From Clostridia bacterium (GTDB taxonomy: Bacteria > Bacillota_A > Clostridia > Oscillospirales > CAG-272): 11,766 bases of DNA. Location: assembly GCA_017462445.1 (NCBI GenBank), contig JAFTRB010000024.1:1-11766 (forward strand), given 5' to 3'. The position numbers and the translations under genes were made by a program. Below are positions 1 through 6,530 of this stretch, piece by piece. Position 1 is the first letter of the stretch, and each line of letters starts with the position of its first letter. The notes under the pieces are model-generated. The model was given only the letters and a program-made list of their open reading frames with translations. It made no database searches and was not told where the DNA came from.

Positions 1-1
1 G

Positions 2-997
2 GTTATCCTGGTGGATAAGGACGGCAATATTGACGAAAGCACACCCCTGCTCTGGGATTATGACGAGGTAACAAGCGCCTACGCATATCCCATTGATGAA
101 ACGACACTGACCGTACAGGGCGGTACATTCCGCACCATTGCAAACAGGGCGCCCAGGTATTACACCTATTACCAAAGGGCGATCGGCATTTCTCGCTCTA
201 ATGTTGTTATGCGTAATATTACCCACACCATCGAGGGAGAGGGAGAGGACGGCGCGCCCTATAACGGCTTTGTTTCTATCAGTCACGCGCACAATGTTCT
301 CTTCGATAGCCTGGTATTTACAGGACACAAGACCTACAAGCTCCTGACCGACAAGAACAACAGTATGGGAACATACGAAATTGCAGCCAACAATTCAAAT
401 GCCCTGACCTGGCGCAATTGCACCCAAACCAACGACATAAACGACACCTCCCGCTGGGGAGTTATGGGAACGAACTACTGCAAGAACCTGACCTATGACG
501 GCTGTGTTCTCTCCCGCTTTGATGCCCATAAGGGTATGTACAATACCACTATTATAAACTCGGAGCTTGGGCATATGGGCATTCAGGCTATCGGCTCGGG
601 CGATTTGATAATCGAGAACTGCATTATCAATGCCAACAGGGTTGTAAATCTCCGCGGTGACTACGGAAGCACTTGGGAGGGGCGCGTGCTTATCAAGGAT
701 GTTACCCTCAACAACACCGGCAACGCAAGCATCTTTGGCGGCGAGTGGTATGACCACTACTTTGGCTATACCTGCTATCTGCCAAGCCTGACTATTATCG
801 ACAACCTCACATTAAGCAAGAAGACACAGATCACCGTTTTCCCGAGCTTTGGCGGAAACGATATTTCCAGCACCTCCACAAACAACCCGGTCGTCCTGCC
901 CGAGAAGGTAATTATCCGCAATAACAATAACAACTATACCTTCAGCATCAGCTCCAACGGAACAATAGCAGATAAGGTCAAGAGAATTGATGACTAA
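2..997 (+). CDS. Right-handed parallel beta-helix protein, 5'-truncated by the window
   Basis: The reading frame is open from base 2 (codons Val-Ile-Leu precede the first possible GTG at 11), so the true start lies outside the window and only about 331 C-terminal residues are visible. The visible protein is dominated by short beta-strand/turn repeats of the type N-x-L-x-[FW]-x-x-C/V (NVLFDSLVF, NALTWRNCTQTN, NLTYDGCVLS, DLIIENCIIN, RVLIKDVTLNN, SLTIIDNLTL), spaced about 20-25 residues. That is typical of pectate-lyase-like right-handed beta-helices. Asn ladders and Thr/Ser-rich turns also fit. No catalytic residues of a polysaccharide lyase or glycosidase family can be assigned, so the substrate is unknown. 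An extracellular or surface role is inferred from the fold and the neighbouring lipoprotein gene; the signal peptide would lie upstream of the window. Possible alternatives are a carbohydrate-active enzyme or an adhesin/tailspike-like protein. Confidence 0.75.
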   Translation, partial: VILVDKDGNIDESTPLLWDYDEVTSAYAYPIDETTLTVQGGTFRTIANRAPRYYTYYQRAIGISRSNVVMRNITHTIEGEGEDGAPYNGFVSISHAHNVLFDSLVFTGHKTYKLLTDKNNSMGTYEIAANNSNALTWRNCTQTNDINDTSRWGVMGTNYCKNLTYDGCVLSRFDAHKGMYNTTIINSELGHMGIQAIGSGDLIIENCIINANRVVNLRGDYGSTWEGRVLIKDVTLNNTGNASIFGGEWYDHYFGYTCYLPSLTIIDNLTLSKKTQITVFPSFGGNDISSTSTNNPVVLPEKVIIRNNNNNYTFSISSNGTIADKVKRIDD

Positions 998-1037
998 GGA
1001 CATATCCTTAGTGATATAATAACCAAAACCAACAGCC

Positions 1038-1085
1038 GGGGGCTGAGTCAAAAGCTTTTAATTAAGCGAAAGGCTCAGCCCCTTT
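1038..1085 (+). terminator. Intrinsic terminator of the beta-helix gene
   Basis: GGGGCTGAG (1039-1047) pairs perfectly with CTCAGCCCC (1074-1082), followed by TTTACTAT. The loop holds a second small palindrome, AAAAGCTTTT (1050-1059). A further 6-bp palindrome, TAAGGA-CATA-TCCTTA (995-1010), overlaps the stop codon. The T-run is short, so termination may be incomplete. Confidence 0.65.
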
Positions 1086-1180
1086 ACTATATCTGTAACA
1101 GAACACTGACGGGCAAGGCTTTTGAAATCCTGTTTTTGATAAAATCGGTGATTGCAGTTGGCATAATTATTCTTTTTCTA

Positions 1181-1209
1181 TTGACAAAAAAACAGTAATA
1201 GGTTACAAT
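1181..1209 (+). promoter_or_regulatory. Consensus sigma-A promoter for the structured RNA
   Basis: A perfect -35 box TTGACA (1181-1186) is followed by a 17-bp spacer and a -10 box TACAAT (1204-1209). The upstream flank is A/T-rich. Transcription would begin around 1215-1217, which is where the long stem of the following RNA begins. With no ORF in the next 200 bases, the promoter first serves the structured RNA and then, by read-through, the lipoprotein gene. Confidence 0.8.
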
Positions 1210-1214
1210 ATAGT

Positions 1215-1413
1215 TGCGAAACAAACTTAATAGCAAGCAAAGTCAAAAGGGAAACAACTGGGTGTATTATGCCTTTTTGTAACCGTCCTACTTTGGGAAG
1301 TGTAAAACCGCAAATCCCAATTTAGTAGGATGTTTCCCATTCTGTTAAGTTTGTTTCGCGACAACGGGGTTTGCGTTTTTCGGTGCGCCAGCTTCGGTTG
1401 GCGCGCTTTTTTT
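1215..1413 (+). ncRNA. Structured RNA of unknown family, small RNA or attenuator leader
   Basis: About 200 nt from the predicted start to the terminator, without a convincing reading frame. Helices visible by eye: P1, 21 bp, 1213-1233 with 1342-1362, whose only departures from Watson-Crick pairing are two G-U wobbles (1215-1360 and 1231-1344); P2, 8 bp, 1249-1256 (GGGAAACA) with 1331-1338; P3a, 7 bp, 1286-1292 (TCCTACT) with 1324-1330; P3b, 6 bp, 1293-1298 (TTGGGA) with 1315-1320, closing a 16-nt loop. The 3' strand is almost continuously paired, while the 5' strand carries large bulges of 15 nt (1234-1248) and 29 nt (1257-1285). A terminator with a C(UUCG)G loop ends the unit. The size, own promoter and paired 5' end recall 6S RNA, but the lopsided bulges do not match a 6S central bubble well, and I recognise no riboswitch or T-box core. 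It may act in trans, or control the lipoprotein gene that starts 24 bases downstream. Confidence 0.7.
1383..1413 (+). terminator. Strong intrinsic terminator with UUCG tetraloop
   Basis: A 10-bp stem, 1383-1392 with 1397-1406, contains two G-U pairs and is closed by a C(TTCG)G tetraloop. It is followed by seven Ts (1407-1413). It ends the structured RNA and stands just upstream of the lipoprotein ribosome-binding site, so transcription of that gene from the promoter at 1181 needs read-through. Confidence 0.85.
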
Positions 1414-1437
1414 ACCGAAGGAAAGGAATTAAAAAAA

Positions 1438-4400
1438 ATGAAAAGGATTTTATTATCTCTATCGCTTCTCCTGTGCCTATGCCTGCTGCTTGTGGGATGC
1501 GGCGACACTCCCCACGAGCACAGCTATACCGATGAATGGTCTTTTGACCAATATCACCACTATCACAACGCATCCTGCGGTTGGTACAAGCATCGCTCTG
1601 ATGTTGCCCTTCACGAGGGAGATGTATGCTTCTGTGGCTACAACAAGGCGACCTTCGAGGAAGACAGCGCCCCCGACATCGATATTGGCGATGAGGAGCT
1701 TGGCTCCTTCAGCCTCAAGAATGACGGAACTCTGAAATTCAATCGCATTAAGGGCGCTATCAAATATGTGTTTACTATAACTCCGCCTGCAGGCAGAGAG
1801 CCGGTAACGGTGGAGCTTTCTCCTCAAAAAACCACGGTAAAGCTTAATAGCCTTCTTGACGGTGGGTTCCCTGCTGGAAAGACCAATGTGGCATTCCAGG
1901 CGTGGGAGTATGACGAATTGGAAATAGACGGTGAAACTATACGCGAGGAGGTTCCTATGGCAAACGCCAAGGAGTCCTTCGATATTATTGTGCAAAACGG
2001 CTCCTTTACACTGCGCTCCCTGGTATATGAGGACGAGCTGCTCAGGCTTGACGGCTTCTATCAGAGCGAGTCCGACAACGGAGTGTATATACACGAGCAG
2101 CTTTTGAGTAACAACCAGCCCACCAAGTACAACCCTGCAAAGGCGCTGACCGCAGCAAACGGAGTGTCCTATAAGATTTATAAAAGCGCCGAGGCAAGAG
2201 CGAATGCGCTTGACAGCGAGGCTTACGGAGAGTTTGACCTTTCCACCGTCTCGGTAAAGCACGGTGACAACTACTTCTATCTTCGCGCGGTTGACGGAAG
2301 CGGTACAACTACCGACTACGACCTGTGCGTAAAGGGGCTTTTCACCGTTGAGCTTACGCTTGTAAGGCTCACCCTTGCCAATACCGACGAGTATGGCGTT
2401 CGAACCTACAACACCTCTACGATAAATAATAAGCTTACAGTCAACGAGGGCGACATTATTCCCTATGCTTACCTCTTTGAGGGAGTTGACGAGGGACACC
2501 TGGGAAGAGACGAGGGCTACAACCTGATTTCTCGCGGTGACTATCTCCTCTCCTCGGCCTATTCGCCTAAGATGACCCTTTACTTCTATGATAGCGCCAC
2601 GGTTGAAAGCGATTGCGCCGAGTTTGAGCAATATAAGCAGTCCCACGGCGCGTATACTGTAGGAGAGAACATCAGCCTTTCCATTTATTCCGACTATGCG
2701 GGCGAGAGCCTTGTTATCCCCTATACTATAGCAGGTAAGGCGGTAAGCTCTTCCACACTGTTCTATAACACGGCGGTTAAGAGCATAACTCTTTGCGAGG
2801 GATATAGAACCTTCGCGATCTCGCTCACCGGCTGTACTTCTATAACAGATCTATATCTCCCCTCCACACTGAAAACCCTTGGTGCCTTTGCCTTTAAGGA
2901 TATACCGGCGAGCGCAACACTGCACTGCGCGTTTTCCGCAGAGGATGCAGGTCGCTTTAATGACCAATGGAACCAGATAAACGGCTCTATCAACAGATAT
3001 ACCACGCTGTACGGCGAGAGCATACAGCTTCCCGCTTCAACTGCCGGCGGCTTGATATATGAATTGGAAAACGGCGAGCTTACCGTGGTTGACACGACCG
3101 AGCTTTTCCGTGGAGTTATTCCCGACGAGGCGGAGTATGAGGGCGTGACCTACCCTGTAACCGCAATAAAGAAGCTCCCCCACCGTCCCGAGCTTACCGT
3201 AAAAATAGGCAAGAATGTAAAATCAATTGAAACCGAGGCCTTCTTTGGTCAGGTAAAGGGCATTGAGCTTGACCCTGAAAATACCTCCTTCCTTCTGTCG
3301 AGTGGAATGCTCTTTGACAGCGAAAGGACAAGACTTATCGCAAGCGTCATCGGCCAGCCCCTCTACTTCCTGCCTGCGACCCTATCATCAATAGATTACT
3401 ACGCGCTTGCAAACCTCGTTTATAATGATGAAGATAAAAGCTACAGCTCTATTTACTCAGGCAACAGCTCCATTGCAATTTATGAGGGATCGAGCGAGGA
3501 GCTTAACGCTATCGTTAAGAGCAAAAACGGCAACGGCAACAACCGAGATCCTTATAATAGGAGTTATATGGATGTGGTATACCGAAACGGTCACAGTTGG
3601 TATTATAACTATCGTTTTTACTCTGACGGCGTTGCAGAATACCTGATTTACACCGGCAACAGAGCTCCCCAATATTCCACTGATATTCTGAACCAAAATA
3701 TCGTCAGATGCACCGCTGAATTAGAGTCCTTCGCCATCCTTATGCGAGTGCTGTCTGATAGCGAGAGTCTGGATATATCCTCTGCCGACGGCGCTCCCGT
3801 AGTTGGATTTTTCTACTACACAGAAAACGAATATTACAGCGATGCCTTAGATGTCCTTTATTTCCCCGACACGGTTAAAAGGTTGACTCTTCACAGCTCT
3901 ATGTTTAACAGCTTCGCCGAGCTCTGCCTCGCTCCCGACCAGCTGACCGAGCTGACAATAGTCGGTGATGGCAATATAGAAGCTCTGCTAAGCGACTTAA
4001 TGAGAGGTGGAGTGCGCATACAAAAAACACAGTTTGATGCCTTGACCGCTATAAATGTTAAGGACTCAACCGTTTATGCGAGCAACGGAGGTGTTCTGTA
4101 TAACAGTGCATTCACCGAGCTGTTGTATGTTCCCCGAGCTCTTTCGGGCGATGTAGTTATCCCCGAGGGAATAACCCAGATAGGTCTATGCGGTATGGGG
4201 ACAACGGATATGTATATGCACCATGACTTCTCAGGAACCAACATTACCTCTGTAAAATTCCCGAAAGGCTTTAAGAATGTTGGAATGGGGGCTTTCCTGG
4301 AATGTACAAAGCTGACCCGTGTTGAGTTTACCGACTCGGTTGAGTGCATAGGCAAGGAAGCATTCAATGCTTGTCTGTCCCTCAGCGAGTTCACTATTCC

Positions 4401-4650
4401 GACAATGGAAAACTATCGCTATCTGTCCACCACTTGGGAATGGAGCTACTTGAGCGAAAGCACTGTAAGTATTTTCAAGTATTGTGGCAATCTGACCTCG
4501 GTACGCTTCAACGGTACCGTAGAGGAGTTCAAGGTGCTGTTCAATTATGAAAAAAAGAACGAAAGCGCATTTGACAGCTGGTGTCATGAATCCTACATTA
4601 CCAAAATCATCTGCACCGACGGAGAATACGATTTATATAACATTTATTAA
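1438..4650 (+). CDS. Large lipoprotein with BspA-type leucine-rich repeats (LRR_5)
   Basis: 1070 residues. The frame is open upstream to an ATG at 1330, but that ATG lies inside the structured RNA. The ATG at 1438 has a good ribosome site (AAGGAAAGG, 1419-1427) and starts a lipoprotein signal peptide: MKR, a Leu-rich core (residues 4-18) and lipobox LVGC with lipidated Cys21. Residues 26-67 form a His/Cys-rich module (HEH, HHYH, Cys47, His52, His59, CFC at 64-66), a type seen in many clostridial surface lipoproteins and possibly metal-binding. Residues 88-160 look like a fibronectin-III-like beta domain. BspA-type repeats follow in blocks at roughly 420-500, 540-640 and 885-990, with phrases such as TSVKFPKGFKNVGMGAF and RVEFTDSVECIGKEAF. 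Such repeats occur in surface proteins that bind host or matrix ligands; the ligand here is unknown. The protein should be anchored to the outer face of the membrane. Expression may depend on the leader RNA and terminator just upstream. Confidence 0.88.
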   Translation: MKRILLSLSLLLCLCLLLVGCGDTPHEHSYTDEWSFDQYHHYHNASCGWYKHRSDVALHEGDVCFCGYNKATFEEDSAPDIDIGDEELGSFSLKNDGTLKFNRIKGAIKYVFTITPPAGREPVTVELSPQKTTVKLNSLLDGGFPAGKTNVAFQAWEYDELEIDGETIREEVPMANAKESFDIIVQNGSFTLRSLVYEDELLRLDGFYQSESDNGVYIHEQLLSNNQPTKYNPAKALTAANGVSYKIYKSAEARANALDSEAYGEFDLSTVSVKHGDNYFYLRAVDGSGTTTDYDLCVKGLFTVELTLVRLTLANTDEYGVRTYNTSTINNKLTVNEGDIIPYAYLFEGVDEGHLGRDEGYNLISRGDYLLSSAYSPKMTLYFYDSATVESDCAEFEQYKQSHGAYTVGENISLSIYSDYAGESLVIPYTIAGKAVSSSTLFYNTAVKSITLCEGYRTFAISLTGCTSITDLYLPSTLKTLGAFAFKDIPASATLHCAFSAEDAGRFNDQWNQINGSINRYTTLYGESIQLPASTAGGLIYELENGELTVVDTTELFRGVIPDEAEYEGVTYPVTAIKKLPHRPELTVKIGKNVKSIETEAFFGQVKGIELDPENTSFLLSSGMLFDSERTRLIASVIGQPLYFLPATLSSIDYYALANLVYNDEDKSYSSIYSGNSSIAIYEGSSEELNAIVKSKNGNGNNRDPYNRSYMDVVYRNGHSWYYNYRFYSDGVAEYLIYTGNRAPQYSTDILNQNIVRCTAELESFAILMRVLSDSESLDISSADGAPVVGFFYYTENEYYSDALDVLYFPDTVKRLTLHSSMFNSFAELCLAPDQLTELTIVGDGNIEALLSDLMRGGVRIQKTQFDALTAINVKDSTVYASNGGVLYNSAFTELLYVPRALSGDVVIPEGITQIGLCGMGTTDMYMHHDFSGTNITSVKFPKGFKNVGMGAFLECTKLTRVEFTDSVECIGKEAFNACLSLSEFTIPTMENYRYLSTTWEWSYLSESTVSIFKYCGNLTSVRFNGTVEEFKVLFNYEKKNESAFDSWCHESYITKIICTDGEYDLYNIY

Positions 4651-4709
4651 AGCTTGTTTGCGCAATCACACACTACAAGTGGCTGCTTAATTCAGGCATA
4701 AGCCCCAAA

Positions 4710-4751
4710 GGGCGAGGTACAGTATAATCTGTGCCTCGCCCGTATTTTTTA
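4710..4751 (+). terminator. Intrinsic terminator of the lipoprotein gene
   Basis: A 13-bp stem pairs GGGCGAGGTACAG (4710-4722) with CTGTGCCTCGCCC (4729-4741), with one G-U pair and loop TATAAT, followed by GTATTTTTTAT. It lies 60 bases past the stop codon. Confidence 0.85.
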
Positions 4752-5019
4752 TAAGGATAAAAACAAGGTTAAAAATCTAAGCCCCTATCTATTCAAAAAA
4801 CTTGCTCACTACCGCCGCGTCCTCCGATGCACATATGCCTGTCTGTTGGAGAACGGCACTTTCCGCTATAAGCTAAGCCTGCCCGAAGCGGCGCTTCGCG
4901 CAAAGAATACAGATTCTTGCATTTATCCTACGCTTTTTATCTGGATTTATCTTTGTCCTTAACTACTCCGCCCCCTTAGCCCATTCGGTTGTTAAGACGC
5001 AAAGGGCGACCAATATATT
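4752..5019. other. Intergenic stretch without a convincing gene
   Basis: I see no gene here that I would defend. The stretch holds two small hairpins: CGAAGC-GGC-GCTTCG (4884-4898) and GCAAAGAAT/ATTCTTGC (4900-4920, one bulged A, loop ACAG). On the minus strand there is a short ATG frame of 18 codons (4922 down to the stop at 4866) and, overlapping it in another frame, 27 open codons ending at TAG 4789-4791. Read together across a frame change they would give one continuous peptide, so a decayed small gene or dispersed intergenic element is possible but unproven. Confidence 0.4.
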
Positions 5020-5061
5020 GAAAAAAGAAAAACCCCTGCCGATTGGGGATCGGCAGGGGTT
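5020..5061 (-). terminator. Intrinsic terminator of the 57-residue peptide gene
   Basis: A perfect 13-bp stem, 5031-5043 with 5049-5061 (AACCCCTGCCGAT arm), has loop TGGGG. Read on the minus strand it is followed by a T-rich tract (TTTCTTTTTT, about 5021-5030). It starts 10 bases past the stop codon of the peptide gene, which strengthens the case that this small gene is real. Confidence 0.9.
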
Positions 5062-5070
5062 ATGTAGCGA

Positions 5071-5244
5071 TTAGTTGCTTGCGCCGTTGTCAAAACCGTT
5101 ATCGGAAAGGGTTCCGGTTCTGGGAATGAGACCGGTGTCACCAACGCCGCCGTTGTCGGCCTCGCCAGCGCCAGGATAACTGGTAGTGATTACATCCTCG
5201 GTGCAAAATTCAAGCATCTCGCATACAGGAACTTCATATTTCAT
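5071..5244 (-). CDS. 57-residue hypothetical peptide
   Basis: The start is ATG at 5242-5244, chosen over longer in-frame options because a GGAGG ribosome site (5251-5255 on the complement) sits 7 bases upstream. The peptide begins MKYEVPVCEMLEF and continues with CTEDVITTS. The second half is rich in Gly, Asn, Asp and Ser and ends DNGFDNGASN. It has two Cys (8 and 14), no membrane segment and no signal peptide. The pattern of an MKYE-P-E start, an acidic hydrophobic stretch with DVITTS, then a flexible Gly/Asn tail resembles small uncharacterised peptides I associate with gut clostridia; this is recollection, not a search result. The gene has its own strong promoter and terminator, so it is probably expressed as a single-gene transcript. 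A ribosomally made precursor peptide is conceivable, but no modification enzyme or transporter gene is adjacent. Function unknown. Confidence 0.75.
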   Translation of the reverse strand: MKYEVPVCEMLEFCTEDVITTSYPGAGEADNGGVGDTGLIPRTGTLSDNGFDNGASN

Positions 5245-5303
5245 AGAATACCTCCGTATGTGTAAGTGTTTATGAAATAGAAAGCACAATTGATTGTATC
5301 TAA

Positions 5304-5332
5304 ATTATAGCACAGGGATTTGCAAAAATCAA
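5304..5332 (-). promoter_or_regulatory. Extended -10 promoter of the 57-residue peptide gene
   Basis: On the minus strand TTGATT (5327-5332) is separated by 17 bp from a perfect TATAAT (5304-5309), preceded by TGC as in extended -10 promoters. The leader to the ATG is about 50 nt. No clear terminator separates the exonuclease gene from this promoter, so read-through from that gene may add to expression. Confidence 0.8.
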
Positions 5333-5374
5333 TAGGTTTTTCACAAAAATTTTGAATTTGGCTATCTTTTTTTG

Positions 5375-6358
5375 TTAATCCTTGTTTTTCGGCTCTGCGC
5401 CAAAGCGGCGAGGACCGCGCGGCTTACGCTGGCGAACCTTTTTGCGGGCTGTGGAGCGCTCAAGTCCTCGGCGTAATTCTGCTATCTCCTCCTCGCTTGC
5501 GTGGGAGAGGGTACGGCGAGCGCGCCAGGTATCGTTGAAGTTGCGGTGCAGCTTCAGCACCATCAGCATATCTCCGTCAGACGGGCAGTTAAGAAGGAAG
5601 GTATATCTTTGCCCCTTGGAGTGAAGCGCCTTCTCTACCCTGGTTAGGGGCTTGCCGCATATCGGACAGGCAGGAGAGGAAACGACCTCGTCATCAAGCA
5701 TCTCGCCAATGGTGACATATCCGTCATCACCCGCATCGGCATCGCCTATAACATCCGCCTCAAGGAATTCCCTCTCACCCTCCATATAGGTACGCACACC
5801 GGTGGGCGTGTCAAGTCTCTGGGCTACCAGGGCGGTGAAGTAAGCATCGTTCAAGGCATCGTGAGCGGGGAGATTCTGCGGTATTTCAAAATACTCCATT
5901 GCATATTCCAGCGATCTTTGCTTCTTCGTCTCGCCATCGGTCTGGCGGTTGAAGATCTGCTGCAGATCGTAGACTCTGTCAAGCCAGGAGCGGTCTATGC
6001 CGTGGGCATTGAAGTTCTCCTTCAGCATCGGGATATCGTCGGGGCCCCAGGTAAGAAAGACAAAGTCCTCTCCGCAAAAGGCGCGGAATCTCTCTGCCGC
6101 CTCGGCAAGGCTGGCTCCCATATCCATCTGCGCCTGGGTTATTCCTGTCAGCTCGCTGACATGCTTATGTAGCTTTTTGTAGTATTTCGGCTTTACAATT
6201 ATCTGGTAGGAGCCGCAGATGTTCATATTCTTGTCCATCTTTACAGCACCTATCTGTATGACCTCGCCGCGAAGCCTTGCAGAAAGCTGTCTCTGCACAG
6301 CCATAGCCTTTTGCGCGTAGGCTTGGTTCCACTCTAAGTCAAGCGTTATATAATACAT
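5375..6358 (-). CDS. DEDDh 3'-5' exonuclease (KapD/ERI-1-like) with C-terminal Cys-containing extension
   Basis: 327 residues. The N-terminal 185 residues are an RNase T/DnaQ-type exonuclease domain. The metal ligands are visible: Asp7 and Glu9 in ITLDLEWN (Exo I), Asp107/Asp108 in TWGPDDIPML (Exo II), and His166 with Asp171 in PAHDALNDAYF (Exo III, the h subtype). The DLEWN start and overall layout match the KapD/ERI-1-like group (COG5018 type), which hydrolyses nucleic acid from the 3' end; the natural substrate is not settled. The extension of about 140 residues holds a CPIC motif (Cys231, Cys234) and a third Cys258 in LLNCPSDGD, suggesting an incomplete zinc ribbon, then a helix (about 285-302) and a very basic tail (KKVRQRKPRGPRR) that could bind RNA or DNA. 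The ATG at 6358 follows an AAAGGA site by 8-9 bases. It is transcribed divergently from glnN. Confidence 0.85.
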   Translation of the reverse strand: MYYITLDLEWNQAYAQKAMAVQRQLSARLRGEVIQIGAVKMDKNMNICGSYQIIVKPKYYKKLHKHVSELTGITQAQMDMGASLAEAAERFRAFCGEDFVFLTWGPDDIPMLKENFNAHGIDRSWLDRVYDLQQIFNRQTDGETKKQRSLEYAMEYFEIPQNLPAHDALNDAYFTALVAQRLDTPTGVRTYMEGEREFLEADVIGDADAGDDGYVTIGEMLDDEVVSSPACPICGKPLTRVEKALHSKGQRYTFLLNCPSDGDMLMVLKLHRNFNDTWRARRTLSHASEEEIAELRRGLERSTARKKVRQRKPRGPRRFGAEPKNKD

Positions 6359-6402
6359 CAGGCTCGTCCTTTATGTTTATCGTCATTCTATTCCAGTTTA
6401 AT

Positions 6403-6431
6403 ATTATACCACCTGAGACTGTAAAAGTCAA
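6403..6431 (-). promoter_or_regulatory. Promoter of the DEDDh exonuclease gene
   Basis: On the minus strand TTGACT (6426-6431) and a perfect TATAAT (6403-6408) are separated by 17 bp. The leader is about 40 nt. The -35 box faces away from the glnN -35 box, with 30 bases between them. Confidence 0.8.
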
Positions 6432-6461
6432 CCTTCTGTGGCTATATTGCAATTAAAATTC

Positions 6462-6490
6462 TTGACAACAGTCAATTCATCGTTTATAAT
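6462..6490 (+). promoter_or_regulatory. Promoter of glnN
   Basis: Perfect TTGACA (6462-6467) and perfect TATAAT (6485-6490) with a 17-bp spacer. The leader is only about 35 nt, too short for a glutamine riboswitch, so control by nitrogen, if any, must act at the promoter or on the enzyme. I see no clear operator palindrome. Confidence 0.85.
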
Positions 6491-6530
6491 ATATAAATAA
6501 AAGTATTTTTGACAGAAGCGAGGTCGCATT

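Noticed and set aside
1213..1362. The long inverted repeat as terminal repeats of a MITE or insertion element
   Set aside because: No clear target-site duplication; both departures from perfect pairing are G-U wobbles, further helices nest inside, and a promoter and terminator flank it exactly, which fits an RNA better. A search for extra genomic copies would settle it.
1213..1413. Retron ncRNA or a T-box/known riboswitch
   Set aside because: No reverse transcriptase gene is nearby, and no T-box AGGGUGG-type motif or riboswitch core was found.
1330..1437. In-frame 36-codon N-terminal extension of the lipoprotein starting at ATG 1330
   Set aside because: It lies within the structured RNA and terminator and lacks a ribosome site; the ATG at 1438 has a strong site and starts a perfect lipoprotein signal peptide.
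1227..1508. 93-codon minus-strand frame across the structured RNA
   Set aside because: It overlaps the RNA, the terminator and the lipoprotein signal-peptide codons on the other strand; the peptide looks random.
1477..2646. 389-codon open frame on the minus strand
   Set aside because: It is antisense to the lipoprotein gene, with no ribosome site, promoter or recognisable domain.
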